A stretch of DNA of 64,000 nucleotides from Isoetes taiwanensis (lineage: Eukaryota > Streptophyta > Lycopodiopsida > Isoetales > Isoetaceae), in NCBI GenBank assembly GCA_021234155.1, contig JAJEKV010000535.1:91530-155529 (forward strand), given 5' to 3'. This document shows positions 44,419-56,600 of the stretch, one piece after another. The position numbers were made by a program, and so were the translations under genes. The notes under the pieces were generated by a model that saw only the letters and a program-made list of their open reading frames with translations, did not search any database and was not told the origin of the DNA. Positions within the stretch are counted from its first letter, which is position 1. Every line of letters starts with the position of its first letter.

Positions 44419-44883
44419 CTAAAACAAGCCGGGAGTGGTAATCGGTCCTTGAGAGCGTGATGAGTTTCAAAATCGTTGCTAGACTTAGAGGAATTTTGAT
44501 TTTTGCCGCTCCTCTTGGAGTTCCGTGAGGCACATGAGAAAAAGGATCTACGGGATCCACAGGTGCTGGAGTGCGTGGTAAGGAAGCTGCAACTTCTTTG
44601 AGGAGGTCTACCTCAGCAGCGATATTGGGATATGGCTGAGAGTGTGGAGGTTGAGACATAGAAGGAGCTTCTTGTCGGTGTTGAGCTCTAGTGGTGGCAT
44701 GAACATTAGCCAACGTGCGGCCTTCAGCAGCTTGCATGAGGTTCAGAATGCTTTGGCAAACTTTAGGCATGACATGCGGCATGAGTTTCTCCAAGTCAGG
44801 TGCAAAGTGAACCTTTTTTTCTTCATTATGAGGAATTAGGTCGACCGCAAAGGCGGGTTGGCGCGTGCCTTTAGGAATAATGG

Positions 44884-47416
44884 TTAAGGGTCGTGGACGC
44901 CGGGTCCGGGCGCGGAAACCAAACCTACCCAATTGGATGGCTGGACTGGAGGATTAAGAGCTTGAAAAATTTCTTCCCCGCTTGTTGATCCATCCGAGGT
45001 TGACGGCAGGAGCTGGTTGATAGCGTGATTGCCGAGGCGCGAGGTGGCTTCCGAAGAACGGGGACGCTGGCCTTGTTTGCCATTAGCAATCTCCAGAGTT
45101 GGTAAGCCGTGGAGGCGGACCGATGTGGTCTGATTTGTGCCGTGAAGCCGCACTCGAACTTGTGGAAGTTGAGGACACGCCGTGGTGGTATGACCCCATT
45201 CTTGACAGCTGATAACACCGAAGCTTCGGGAAGGATCAAAAGGAGGACGTGTTGGGTCCCCATTGTTGCTCCCCTGCTGATAGAGTTGATTGGGTGGGCG
45301 CTTTTGGTGGTCGCTGGAGCATTGGGCGATTGGTTTGAGGTGTGGTTTTGCACTTGATAAACCATTTTGTTGCGGAAAGGTGTAGGATGAGTCGCGAGTG
45401 CACTCTTCCGCGGCATGATTGCACATGTTGCATCTTTACAATGAGGCGGGCCATTGGTGGAGTTGCACTCATTCGCCAAGTGGCCTTGATATTTGCGAGA
45501 TATGGCACGATCCGATGGCCATGGATTGGTGTGTTGAGGTTGAACAGCCAGTCCGGGGAACCATGACGGGCGGAATGAAAGGGAGCTCCCGAAGAGCCAC
45601 GCCACGGGGAGGAAACATTGACCGAAAGTGATTGACAAGATCGATAGCCTGCTCCAAAGTCTTCGGGCGCAGTATTCACCATGAGTCGGATAGCCGGAGG
45701 AAGTCCTTGGAGAAACGGACCAAGATCCGCCTCGTGTGGGGTACTCCTTGAGTTTGCCGAGCGTAATGTGAAGACGATCCGCAAAATCCCCGGCGGACTC
45801 GTGGGCTCTTGTTGAAGGTCATTGAGTTGCTTGAGATGAAGTTGATCATCATCCGTGGTCCCATAGTGAGAAAGAAAAGCAGTTTTCATTTCGGACCAAT
45901 CCTGTTTCCAGTGGCTTTTGTTGGACATGAGCCATTGATGAGGGGAGCCACGCAGTGTGGTGGAAAAGATGTGGAATTTCAGTTGAGGTTGCGCATGACC
46001 ATTCAGGACAGCCAGAGCCTCAAATTCTTCCATGTGGGCCTGAGCACTTTGGTCTAAGGGTTTGCCTTTCGTGTTGCCAAAGGTGGGATAAGTCAGCTTA
46101 AGGGTTTGAAAGGTAGAGGTAAAAGTGCTGGGCTGGACAGGAACATGATAGTGAGGATATTGAGGTGGAGTTGGAGGTGGTATGGTGCTGGAAAGACCCA
46201 TGGAATAAATTACTACTCCTATATTTTAGTGTAGCCAAAATAGGTTTAGCTAAATTACCTTCAAATTAGGGCTGGAAGTTTCTAACATTTGGCTAAACTA
46301 AATGGTTTTTCTCCATCATAATTTCTTGCTTTTGGCTAAACTTTCACAAAATGGAAAGGCAAATATTAGCCATCACGCTATAATAATTTAAAAAAAAAAT
46401 CCAAGCATTTTGGCAAAGGTATTGAATTTATTGTAAATACATAAATCAAGACACAAACATACATGAACATGTTCAAAAACCTAAAAAAAAGGGACTACAT
46501 TGTTCCTTTTCCTCTAATGCTTCAATTTTGTACTTGGAACAAGAAAGAGAGTGGGAAAAAAAAAAAGGAAAAGTATAAACCCCATTTGAAATTTTTAAAG
46601 TTAGTACATACATTGGTGTTGAAATTCAGGCTAATCTATCTTTTTTTCCAAGCCCACTCTATCTTAGGTTTAGCTAATCGATGTCCTGATGGATATGTCT
46701 GGAGGTAAAGGTTTGGCTATTCAACCTAAAAATTCACTTGGGCGGCAAAAAAATTGGGCTAAAATTTTCTTTTTTTTGGGCATTTTTTCCATTTACTTTA
46801 GCCGTTTTTCTTGGCAAAACTGCTACAAAATAGCCATTTGGCTAACCTTAGCCGTTATTTTATTCCATGGAAAGACCCTGCTGAAGGGGTGGCTGAGGTG
46901 GAGGTACTGGAGGTGCCTGATCATTGGGTTTGAGGTCTGTAAGATTGTAAACAGGAAGAGCGGTGGGAAAGGTAGGGAAGGGAAATTCCTGGGGAGGAGC
47001 AAAAGAGATATGTGGATATCCCTGTCCCCCCGTGAGGAGATGATGGTTGTGAAGGCAGAGGCGTATGGCCGTAAGACGGATGGATGAAGGCATGTTCGGG
47101 GTATGAAAGTAAGGTTGAGCAGGTTGAGCCTGGATATGGCTCCCCCGGAGTAGTGATGAGGAGATCGAGGTCGGAGCAATGTTTGCACGCTTGAGGCGGA
47201 GAATTTGACGAGACAGACACGAGGGGTGGGTGGCGCCCGGAGCCCTAGACCTAATGTGGCCTCCTCAATGTCATAAGTAGATCCATACATGTCACTTAAC
47301 CGCCTTCGATGATGGCGCCCAAGCCAGACGCCCCACGGGAAAGAAGTTCTTCCGGGCGCGGAAGTTTCGGACGTACATGGCGCATGTAAGAAAGGAAAAT
47401 CGAATCGCATCCGCAA
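44884..47416 (-). pseudogene. Element B Gag
   Basis: Proline-rich N-terminal part (PPVPPPQPPLQQG, near 46,870-46,930) continues after the MITE as STIPPPTPPQYPHYHVPVQP, then the core TYPTFGNTKGKPLDQ, ALAVLNGHAQPQLKFHIFST and WKQDWSEMKTAFLSHYG (45,800-46,150). Knuckle-like blocks follow: CKYQGHLANEC near 45,490 and CQEWGHTTTACP near 45,180. This is Ty3-type Gag, which packages element RNA. The frame is broken at about 45,800 and again through the knuckles. The MITE splits the ORF exactly between QGLS and STIP. Confidence 0.8.
46200..46868. mobile_element. MITE with 10-bp target duplication (copy 1)
   Basis: Ends ATGGAATAAA...TTTATTCCAT. GGAAAGACCC occurs at 46,190-46,199 and again at 46,869-46,878, a 10-bp target duplication. 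AT-rich interior with repeats of TTTAGCTAAAC / TTTGGCTAAAC. A 9-11-bp duplication is the Mutator-superfamily signature. No transposase. It interrupts the Gag ORF of element B. Confidence 0.85.
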
Positions 47417-47467
47417 GCCGCTTATGTTGTTTGGGGTCCGGTTCGAACTCCCCGCAAGACAGCCTCC

Positions 47468-48022
47468 TGTGGAGGACCCTTGATCTAACAGAGAATCCGG
47501 GAACTATGTCACGGGATTTGCAAGAAAAGAACAAGAAGAAGAAAACGTAATGGGTAAGAGAACAATGAGAGGAAAATGATAAGCTTCCTTTGATATCAAT
47601 GATGAACATACATGAGCTCTCGCGAATCGAGAGAAGATCAAGAGAGACAAGACTCAAAACTCATCTAAAAACTCATGTGCTAGCTCTACTCATATATATA
47701 GTACAATGGCCTTTGGCCCAATATAGACACTCGGATCGATCTCTCGCGCTTAAGCTCTCGAAGGAGGCCTGATTTGGTGGAATATTGGCGGTGCCTCTTG
47801 AAGTGCCTAGAATCACGACTGGACGACGCTGGGGGTGACGGGTCCGCACTTGTCCGAGCGGGCGCTCTTTGTTGAAGGGACGCAGTTTTGATCTGCGTGT
47901 TCGGCCGCTTGGTCTTTCACGAGCCTTTGATGGCTGACCCGCGGTCGATCATGGGATCCTTGAGCTTGACCTAGTCCGTCGTATGCATGAATAGTCCTGA
48001 ACCAGGAGGCACAGGACTAACA
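47468..48022 (-). repeat. Element B right LTR (5' LTR)
   Basis: 555 bp. Followed on its internal side (47,435-47,467) by a primer-site candidate, GGAGGCTGTCTTGCGGGG then AGTTCGAACC on the minus strand, resembling a tRNA acceptor plus T-arm complement. Confidence 0.85.
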
Positions 48023-48042
48023 CAGCCCTCATACTGTAAGGC

Positions 48043-48230
48043 AAAGTGTATTCCGGAATACACTTTGTCTCTTGCGTGAGGGCCAAAGTGTATTCCAGAA
48101 TACACTTTGTCTCTTACGTGAGGGCCAAAGTGTATTCCGGAATACACTTTGTCTCCCGCGTGGCCAAAGTGTATTCCGGAATACACTTTGTCTTTCGCGT
48201 GTGAGTCATAGTGTATTTCGGAATACACTT
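48043..48230. repeat. Five tandem 24-bp palindromes, about 42-bp period
   Basis: Palindromes with core GTGTATTCCGGAATACAC begin at 48,043, 48,085, 48,127, 48,166 and 48,208. Spacers are near-identical (GTCTCTTGCGTGAGGGCC). The second has CCAGA for CCGGA and the fifth ATTTCGG. A lone copy (GTGTATTCCGTAATACAC) sits at 34,235-34,257, beyond the other end of element B. Confidence 0.95.
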
Positions 48231-48268
48231 CTTCCTATCAATCAAAAAACCCAAAGTGGCATTCTTAC

Positions 48269-48720
48269 TTGTGGAGCTCCTTGGACATTTCTTCTAGTGT
48301 AAATTCCTTATCAACAACCTTTTGCTTGTTAGCCTTTCTAGTATATCCATATCCGTGAAGCCCCTCGCATTTTGCCGTACGCTTATTGTCATTTCCTTTT
48401 TGGGGACGCCGGATCCTTTTTCTTTTAGGAGACCTTTCCTTTGCTTTTCAAATCACCACGCTCGAACATGGTGAAGATTTCGTTTTGGAGGTCCCAAATC
48501 TGCAGAGAAAAAAGCGATGTCATTAGGAGGATTCTGCGGGGGTATTCCGAATCACAAAAGAAACTTACTCTGCCATCTCTAAAGGCTAGTTGAAACCGGT
48601 TGTCATGTGGTATTAAAGACGCCATTTGTTAGCCTTGTCGTATTTGAGGCAAAGACACTCCACAAGACATGCTTCCGGGCAGTTGAGAGTCTTGTGGTTT
48701 CTTTAAATCATCTCCATATT
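48269..48720 (-). CDS. Methyltransferase locus, upstream exons
   Basis: Two minus-strand exons separated by a 69-bp intron (GTAAGT at 48,568 to CTCTGCAG at 48,500). The first contains LNCPEACLVECLCLKYDKAN and, after a frame change, IPHDNRFQLAFRDGR. The second starts IWDLQNEIFTMFE, shifts frame, then reads RSPKRKRIRRPQKGNDNKRT, CEGLHGYGYTRKANKQK and DKEFTLEEMSKELH up to donor GTAAGA at 48,268. The region is rich in Cys and basic residues, as in DNA-binding nuclear proteins. Function not recognised. Linkage to the catalytic exons across the retrotransposon is inferred from strand, phase and a shared intronic motif. Confidence 0.5.
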
Positions 48721-48801
48721 TTTCTTTAAATATAACATATTCCATGTGCATGAACCTGATTTTGTCCATTTTAAACTCATTTTAAGCTTATATTCGTTGT
48801 A

Positions 48802-49970
48802 TTAAGATTGTGCGTGTTGGTAACGATTTTGGCTTCTTCTGTCATCGTCAAAGCCACAAGAACAAATTAGAGCAATGTAGAGATATCTTGATTGTTTTTC
48901 TCTTTGTACAACCGCCTCCTTGCTTTGAAATCGGTGGTTTCCCCAAGGACATAGTGCATGTAGGTGTTCGCATTTTCTCTCGTCAGTTAGTCCTTGGGGT
49001 CCATGCATTGGGATCTCATCAACAAGAACAACAATTGGAGCAACATGGGCATTTGATTGCTCCTTATTACGTCCCTTCAGATTTTTTAAGTGGTCAAGAT
49101 AGATTTTGCTTAACCCGAAGAAAGGGCTCGCCATCTTCATTCTTCGGTGGCAACCTCATGGAAGTTACTGGCAAGTATATTACACCTTGCACATACTTGT
49201 TCTGATTTATTTCTTCCATCCTCTCTGAGGTCTTGTCCACCTTTTTTTCTTTAATGGCCACCCCAGGTGCCTTGCCCTTTCCCTTCTTCTTTTTTGGTTG
49301 TTCCTCGGGGATTTCTGCAATTTCAAGCTGCTGTGCCTTCCGTTTCTTTGGTTCCTTAGTGGCTATAGTGGCTCTTGGCCTGCTAAGTTTCTTTGGCGGC
49401 ACTGGGGGGACTTCCTGTTCTTGTTCTTGGGAACCTATATCTGATGACCTCCCTGAAGTACTAGGAGGAGGTGATGATCCTGATCTACCTCCATCTGAAT
49501 GCTCGGACTCACTGACAGGAAAGTCCTCGCTCGTACTAGAACAAACCTGTCTAATTAGTGAACACAGACTTCGTTTGGTCCGGTAGTGTGAAAAGAATTT
49601 GTACAGTGCCTGTGGTTGCACACAGACAATTCTAAAGAATGCGATGTCTACAACGATGAAGCCTTGGGAGGTCTTGAAGGATAGCCTCCCCGACCTCCCC
49701 GTCCCAAGAACTCCTGAGACCTCTTTTATTGTCCCTAGGTTAACAAACTTCGTGTCGGGCACCTTTTGTTCCCAAAGACTTTTACGATGTGTAGAAACGC
49801 CAATGTGTTTGTATTTTCCGTCCTGCACCTCGTTCTTAACCATTGCATTTGAAAGTTTTCAGAATCGCAGCTCGTCCAGGTCGGTCCGCGGTGCTTCATT
49901 GGGTTTCATACGCTTAATCTTCAGAGATCTTTTTGATGCCCTCTTGCTTTCTTCTTCCCTGCCACTGAAA
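48802..49970 (-). CDS. Methyltransferase locus, putative N-terminal coding region
   Basis: The longest frame (49,094-49,843) reads MVKNEVQDGKYKHIGVSTHR, then VPDTKFVNLGTIKEV, a Ser/Pro-rich stretch (SSPPPSTSGRSSD), and a Lys-rich segment (EPKKRKAQ, QPKKKKGKGK) like bipartite nuclear signals. Upstream coding (KRASKRSLKIKRMKPNEAPR) follows an acceptor near 49,972 but meets a TGA just before MVKNE. Downstream, another frame at 48,802-49,140 encodes HVAPIVVLVDEIPMHGP and CEHLHALCPWGNHRF. I recognise no named domain. It may be a separate gene; same strand and short gaps argue for one locus. Confidence 0.4.
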
Positions 49971-49991
49971 CGTTTAAAACAACAATGTTAA

Positions 49992-52900
49992 GACATAAAA
50001 TGGGACGAAAACTGTATTCCAGAATAAGATTTACTAATCTTGTGCCCTAAAGGCCAGCAAAAGACAGGAAAACAAGCAAAAATATTGTCACTCTAACTCA
50101 ATTTTTTATGCCTTAATTAGACTAAAAAGTGGTATGTTTAACCTAAAAAGTGGTCTGTTTCAGCTAAAAAGTGGTATGTTTATGTGATGTTCCAAGGGAA
50201 TATACGCCATAAATACGTATATTCCTGGACCCGTCACCATACAAGTCTACCTAGGTAGCCTTGTATGCATTGGATAAGTGGCAAGGGGTGCATATCTAAG
50301 TTAATTGTTTAACTTAGATAACCTTAGGATAAGGCCCATTTCCACATGGCCTTATCCTATTGGGCAACAGCCACACGGCCTCATCTTAGTGGTGCCACGT
50401 GGCATCCCACGTGGACCCACACCTATATTGGCTCTAACCCTAACCCTAGACCCTTTTCCCCGACCTAGCACCTGATCTTCATCCACGCGTTCAAACCCCG
50501 CTTTCGAGCACCGTCATTATAGTCTAGCTCGAGCGCCAGCCCCTGGAAGGTGTGTATGATCGTAGAGGGAGCAAGACTTCGATCCACGTCAAGGAGCATG
50601 GAGACGCCAGGGATGGGAGGAAGCGCTTCTGGAGGAGGTAGGTTGAGTAGAGTTCATGTTAGTTCATCCGGGAAGTTAGTACTCCGTGATGGGTTAGTAG
50701 TTCGTGATCTAGAGTAGAGCCACCCTAGATCCTTTGTTGAACATCTTGAACCCTAATCAAGGAACCCTAACCTGTTAGTTAGCTATGTATGATTAGGTTA
50801 AGATGTTCATAGGATATTGATATTGATCATGATGTGATGTATGTGATATTGGTTGATCATGTTGCTCCTCTTGTATTGGGAAGGGGGGTAGAGACCTAGG
50901 GCCATATGTAGTATGCTCCTAGTGTAGATCCCTTTAGTTCCTATTAGTTTATAACAAGCGGCCTGTGCATAGGAACCCACCAGGCTATGGAAGCTATGAT
51001 ATGACTCCAGCACTATACAACGGGCTAGAGGCAAGATGGGGGTGGATCCCCGCCGAAAGTGGGGGCTTCGGGGATCCCATAGTGGACTAGGCTTATGGTC
51101 GGGTCACCGTGTGTGGGGCGGAGCATGGGTCCCACACCTCCGGGCAATGGTGCCGCCTCCTCAAGAGTTGCAAGTGTCGGCTTGGCTCTTGTTTTGGGGG
51201 GTTCAGTCGGGTAAGAATCGTGTGTCGCCACGATTCTCTAGTTGCCCGTGGAGCCTCTAGACCCCGGGTTGGGGAGATGCAACCCTTCCTACCTCATCGG
51301 ACCAGGGAGATGCAACCTGGAGTAGTCCCGATGGGTGATGCCATGGGATTGCGTATCCGGAAGGTTAGAGTCGTGTCGTAGCTCATTAGAGTTTTTTTGG
51401 GTTCACTTATTGTCCCAAGCTCGATGCCAGCATGGAAATCGCGCGGCCAATGAGAATTCGGGGGGGTACAGGCTTTTCTTCATCCATGCCTCCCTTCCCA
51501 TGCCAGGTGTCGTCAAGGTAAAGGTTCGACATTATCCTTACCTACCTGCCCCGAGGTTCTGGTATGGAAGTAATAATTACAAATTATTCCACCGAATATC
51601 AACTTAACCCCAAATGTTGGGGTGTCTATAAGTACCCCCTTCATCAACGGCTCTTCTTTTCGCGTCTCTCCATCCAGGTTTGCTAATGCTTTCAATCCTT
51701 CTAGTTGCGAGCTCATCTGATTCAGACTGTTTGATCTAATTAATTTGCCGGTTCATTTCAGATGGCGATTACCTCACACCTGGTGAGAACAATTTGGCCG
51801 CTTCAATATATTTCTTGGGAGCTTAAGTGACAATCCGACCGCCACTCGGAGGTCCTCATCGGGTGATCAAAGGCAGGAGAAATGTTATTTCAAGCCATTG
51901 GAAGGCTATTGTTGTCGGGTTCGAGGTGAGAGGGGAAGTATATATCAAGGTCAGACACCTATACACACCGACAGATATGAGAAAAGAAAAGATAAGATCT
52001 CACGTAATTTCCCCGAGCTTCGCGTGCTAATTGTGAGTTTCATTATATATTGCTAATCCGGTCATTCATTATATTTTTAAGAAATCAACTAATTGGGTTT
52101 CGTATCTCGTGGCTCAGATTTCGATGTGCCGGACTCGAACCATCGAAGTTCTATCACAAGCATCTTCCCGTACTTTCTATTATGATATTGGATCCTTGCT
52201 TTTGAAGGTCAAAACAAGTGCAACCAATGGAAAGGGGATTTGGTTCTAAAATATGAGTATTATCCCTGAAAGGCAAAATTGTTGACTTACCATTGCCCCC
52301 ATTATCACGCCTTAGTTCCCGCCCCAATGGATTCCAGTTCTGTTTTTTGCCAAGCTGAAATTGTCACAGAAATTTTCGCTGCTTTGAAGGAGAAAGGTGG
52401 AGTCCGTGGGCACGGAAAGTAAATGTACCCATCGATATGTTTATTACCTTGTTTAAGAATGTCGAGAATGTCAAGAAGACTTCAAAAATGTTTTACCGTA
52501 AGTGATTGTCGGATTGTTTCGGATGACATTTTATGTGATGAATGGTCATCCCGTCTCGCATGAAGGAGTTGAGAAGGTATGCTATGTGATAAAGAAAGAA
52601 AGCTGCTCGAATCGTATTGTATTCGAAAAGCAAACAGGTTTACATTACCTTCAAATACGTAAGATGGAGGGAAGTAAAAGAAGGGAGCAGATGGACGTGG
52701 GTTCCAAAGTGGAACAAGACGATGCCGATGGTACCCATTCTCAGCGGGGTCATTGACATTGCTATCTTCAAAAGTGGTCAATTGTTTAAAACTTTAAAAG
52801 TCGAAGAAGCATGGTCTTTATTTGATGTAAGAATTATTTTGGAATCAGAATGTGACTTAAACGTCTTCCATTTTTTGGTGGATGGTGTCAAGGTAGGAAA

Positions 52901-53066
52901 ACGTAGGGAAGAATTGTATACAACAAAGCTCTGTATGCCTCCTGTTGTACTTTCTTTAAGTGAAAACAGTTAAATTAATAAATGACAATGGTGTTACTGG
53001 GTTCAAATCCCAGTGTTGTTTGCCAATAACTTATATCCTTTTGCAAAGATAGCACCGTGGGCCCAG
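49992..53066. other. Intergenic DNA, no recognised gene
   Basis: A 24-bp unit (AAAAAGTGGTATGTTT...) is repeated three times at 50,123-50,185. A 10-bp stem hairpin, GGAATATACG...CGTATATTCC, lies near 50,195. Weak frames at 51,036-51,607 and 52,617-52,973 carry no recognised domain. TAACCCTAACCCTAG at about 50,437 is only two telomere-like units. Confidence 0.5.
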
Positions 53067-53667
53067 GGAATAAATTACTAATCGCATATTTTTTATTAGC
53101 CAGAATGACTTTAGCTAAACTTGCTCGATATTAATCCCAAAACTTTCTGTGGTTTAGCTAAACTCTATACATTTTTCCTCTCATACTTTCTAGCGTTTAG
53201 CTAAACTAACCCAAACATCATCCCAAAAATTTCTATCGTGTGGCCAACAGAAAATATTAAACCAAATTACTATACTTTTTTTTCAATATATTCCACTTAT
53301 TTTAGTCATTTTCTTTGTGAAAACATTCTAAAATAATGCTAACTAGTAAAGTCTAGGACTCAAATCAATTCATAATGCTAGAAACTAAACTACTAGTCAT
53401 ATATTTTATATAAACTAGAATGATGTTAGCTAAACTAGCCCGAAATTCATTCTAAAAGTTTCTATGGTTTAGCTAAACACTACAAAATTTCACGCTCTTA
53501 TTTTCTAGCGTTTGGCTAAAGAGCTCTAGGGTTGGTGCAGTCCCGAAAAAAGTTAAGCTAAAATTATTATTTTTTTCCCAATTTTTTCCATTTACTTTAG
53601 CCAAATTTTTTTTAAAATGTGCTAAAAAATCGCCAAATAGCTAAGTTTAGCCCTTAAATTATTCCAT
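53067..53667. mobile_element. MITE, second copy of the same family
   Basis: Starts GGAATAAATTACTA and ends AATTATTCCAT, like the element at 46,200. The interior has the same GTTTAGCTAAAC repeats arranged as two degenerate units of about 300 bp (53,105 and 53,410). No clear target duplication; both flanks fall inside GC-rich CACCGTGG / GACCGTAGCC sequence. Confidence 0.8.
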
Positions 53668-56600
53668 GACCGTAGCCACCGTGCGAAATATGTGGAGTTC
53701 GTGTAGTCGTGTTGTGTAGTTTCAAGACCGGGTACATGTGTAGTATGCCACCGAACATAAATTTGGCCTTCTTTTTCAGAAATATCGCGACCGCGGGGCC
53801 ACCTGCAGCGTAATACCTTATTGTTGTCTTTTGGCGTTTATATTTGTTTCGCGACCGTAGCCCGCGGTGCATATATTCTCGCCGACACTTAAGACATTTT
53901 ACTTTTCGGGCCACCAAGTTGTGCACTTACTTTTAGGCTTATCAGGTTTTATTGCACTAAAGGAGGCTTACATAATTCCGCAATGTCAAACGGCAGTCGA
54001 AAGCTTGGGAACGGGGCCTGTGCATGGTATGACCAGATCGTCCGAAGGAAGCAGAGTATCTACTGTCACACCTGTGATGAGTTCGCCTAACAGCCTGAAA
54101 ACCCTGTGAGACGCCATCGTGTAGTCTACAATAACTCTCGCTTAACGGTAGATATAATCTCCGAGGCCAACAAACACATTGACGGTATGGTCAAGATATC
54201 TGTGAAGTTTCATGGCCGTGGCGTAAACTGGCCCTTCTCCCTCGACCGAAGATTGTATTGAGTCTAAAGTCCTTTTCAATCTTTTTCCCAAAGGTGACCA
54301 AGATAAGGTTCAAGGTCGCTCAAGAGATCACAAAATTTAATTTATGTGAGAAGGATTCGAAGGATAATTTATATCCATTGACATCATGTTTGCTACTTAC
54401 ATGATATATATGGTTCCACCAACAGATTGGGAAGAACCATGTGTGAAGGCTATTGCGTAACCTCACCACCTGTAGAGGAGGTATTTGATGCAGAGAAAGA
54501 GAAGGAACTGGTGGAAAAGCTCGATGAGGACGAGGATGAAGACGAGACGAAAGCATGAAGAGAATCTTGATAGATGGGGTGTCACGGAAGCCTTGCCAGA
54601 TTATCATAGGAGGGAAGGACTATCTTCTTCTCCACGATATATCTTCCATTACTTGGTTTGAGGGAAGATGAGGTCCTTGGACAAATCTATGCTTTCGTTG
54701 TTGGTCTAGACGACTTCATTGACTTCGGTAGGAAGTGCCTAGGGACCCGCGACGATCTCTTAACCTATGATGGAACTTCAATAGCTCCCCGAGAATGCTT
54801 TTGATAGAGTTCGAGATGACGTAAATGGGCCTGGAAGGAAGTTTCAGAAGTAAAGTTCGAAGCAGTACATCGAAGCTAAAAAGATTATGCAAAACAAGTA
54901 TCAAAGAGTTTAATCAAGCTCTTCAAGGTCGCCCATCAACATTTCTACCAAAGGGGTTATTGCATCCGATGAAGTGGAGATAAGCTACCATAAGTTTGCT
55001 TATTTTGTTAAGTGCCTAAGAACCATTGTTTATTGGCGCAGAGATTTTTGGGACGCATTTTTGCCGCATTATGACAGAGTTACCCTTGGCAAGAGATGCA
55101 AGTATCGCCCACTATATGGGCTACCTTTATAAGGAGAGATCGTTGTGTTCCATTCTAAGTACAGCCCATATGGACCGAAGAGGTCTTGAAACTCAAGGCC
55201 CTCTCGTTGATTGGTAATCACATCCCATTATCCGCCAATTTGATCGAGTAGTGGTCGTTAGGAGAGATATCGCCACGCATATTTTTGGTGGCTTTAGTAT
55301 GTATTCTATGGCTGCCAAGAGCCGCATTGGCCTTGTCCGGACGCGTGGATAAGGCTACAATTCGACCGATTTGGGAAGAGAGGGAGCCCTGCATTCCTCG
55401 CCTTTATGTACTGTTGTTGGATGCCGGTCGCAGGAGTCCGGAATTGGAAGAAGTCGGTGTCCGATGACTTACATGTTTCTAAGAAAATGAAGTTGTAACC
55501 ATTGTCAATTAATGCAAAGACTTGTTTGAAATCTATTCTTGTTATATCGAACATAAACTTCAGGGCCATTTTAATTTGTTTTACGCTTCTATTTTACTTT
55601 GCACCGCGGGTACACGGCATAAAACCCGGTTGTCCGGTAGCATAACTATCTGATAGACCGCGGGCTACGTGAATGAATGACTATTCCACATTCTCCGCGG
55701 GAGAAGCCTATTTCGACCGCGGGCTACGTAAAAGCGAAGCCATTTTGAGGTGCAATTTCAAGACCGCGGACTACAACACACCGCTAAGAGAATGCTTATC
55801 CGAATTTAGAATCTACATGTAAGAAAATGGCCAAGAGCTTCCAAATTGAAAATGTGGGGTAAATAGATGGATCATATGTATCACTTATGATTACATACTT
55901 ATAACTCATATAAGAGGCATAGCATATACTTAGAACTCATATAAGAGGCATAGCATACATGAATACGGTTCATTCAGAATCGGGATCGCCATGAAAAGGG
56001 AGTTGAGGATGCGATTAATCTCATAGACTCGACGCCCAAACCCCGCAAAGGTGGATAACAACACGATAAAACCCTCCGAAGAACGATTTCGACCCTCCGC
56101 TACTCCTTCCAGCCCGAGTGGATCAAGGGGATACCCCTCCGAGAACATCTACAAAGATCATTATATGTCATAGTGCAAGTAATGGAGTCCATATTTTTTG
56201 GGACCCCTCAGAATAAGAATAACCAGACCGAGACATAGCAAATGGATGCCTTCTTATATCGAACAAAATTATTGACATGCACTCAGAGCAGCATTATTGG
56301 TTATACATAACGAGCATAATGTACAAAATACACATGTATATAATGCACGATACAAAGATATATACCTTCCGAAAGTATTGAATTAGGGGACTCTTTCTCG
56401 AGTCATTGTCACCGTGCACCCAAAGTGATCTTTTCTATCATGTACATTTGATGCTCTCTATTCCATATTAGATGGATGATAACATCGAAGGGATCAGGAT
56501 AATAGCGAGGATTGAGAGCCGCAGCTGGTCATCCAGTCTTCCATGGGTATTTCTCGCGACACCGCTTGAAGTTTTCGCGGATTCATCTTGTGTGATGGAA

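Larger units (their letters stand above)
34303..48022 (-). mobile_element. Ty3/gypsy LTR retrotransposon (element B), nested host
   Basis: Direct repeats at 34,303-34,742 and 47,468-48,022 (TGTGGAGG...CTAACA on the plus strand) bound 12.7 kb. On the minus strand: Gag, protease, RT-RNase H, integrase, then about 5 kb of extra frames before the 3' LTR. A clean purine tract (GGTGGGGAG) precedes the 3' LTR. The element contains two younger insertions (36,117-38,227 and 46,200-46,868). All genes are frameshifted. It lies inside an intron of the methyltransferase locus in the same orientation. Confidence 0.85.

Noticed and set aside
48043-48230. CRISPR-like array
   Set aside because: The spacers are near-identical to each other and the repeats are perfect palindromes in an intron-like plant context; there are no cas genes.
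50435-50452. Interstitial telomere repeat (TAACCCTAACCCTAG)
   Set aside because: Only two units, in sequence where CCCTAA-like words occur by chance (again near 50,750).
52985-53025. tRNA gene suggested by GGGTTCAAATCCC
   Set aside because: Only a T-arm-like hairpin is present; no D-arm, anticodon arm or acceptor pairing could be found upstream.
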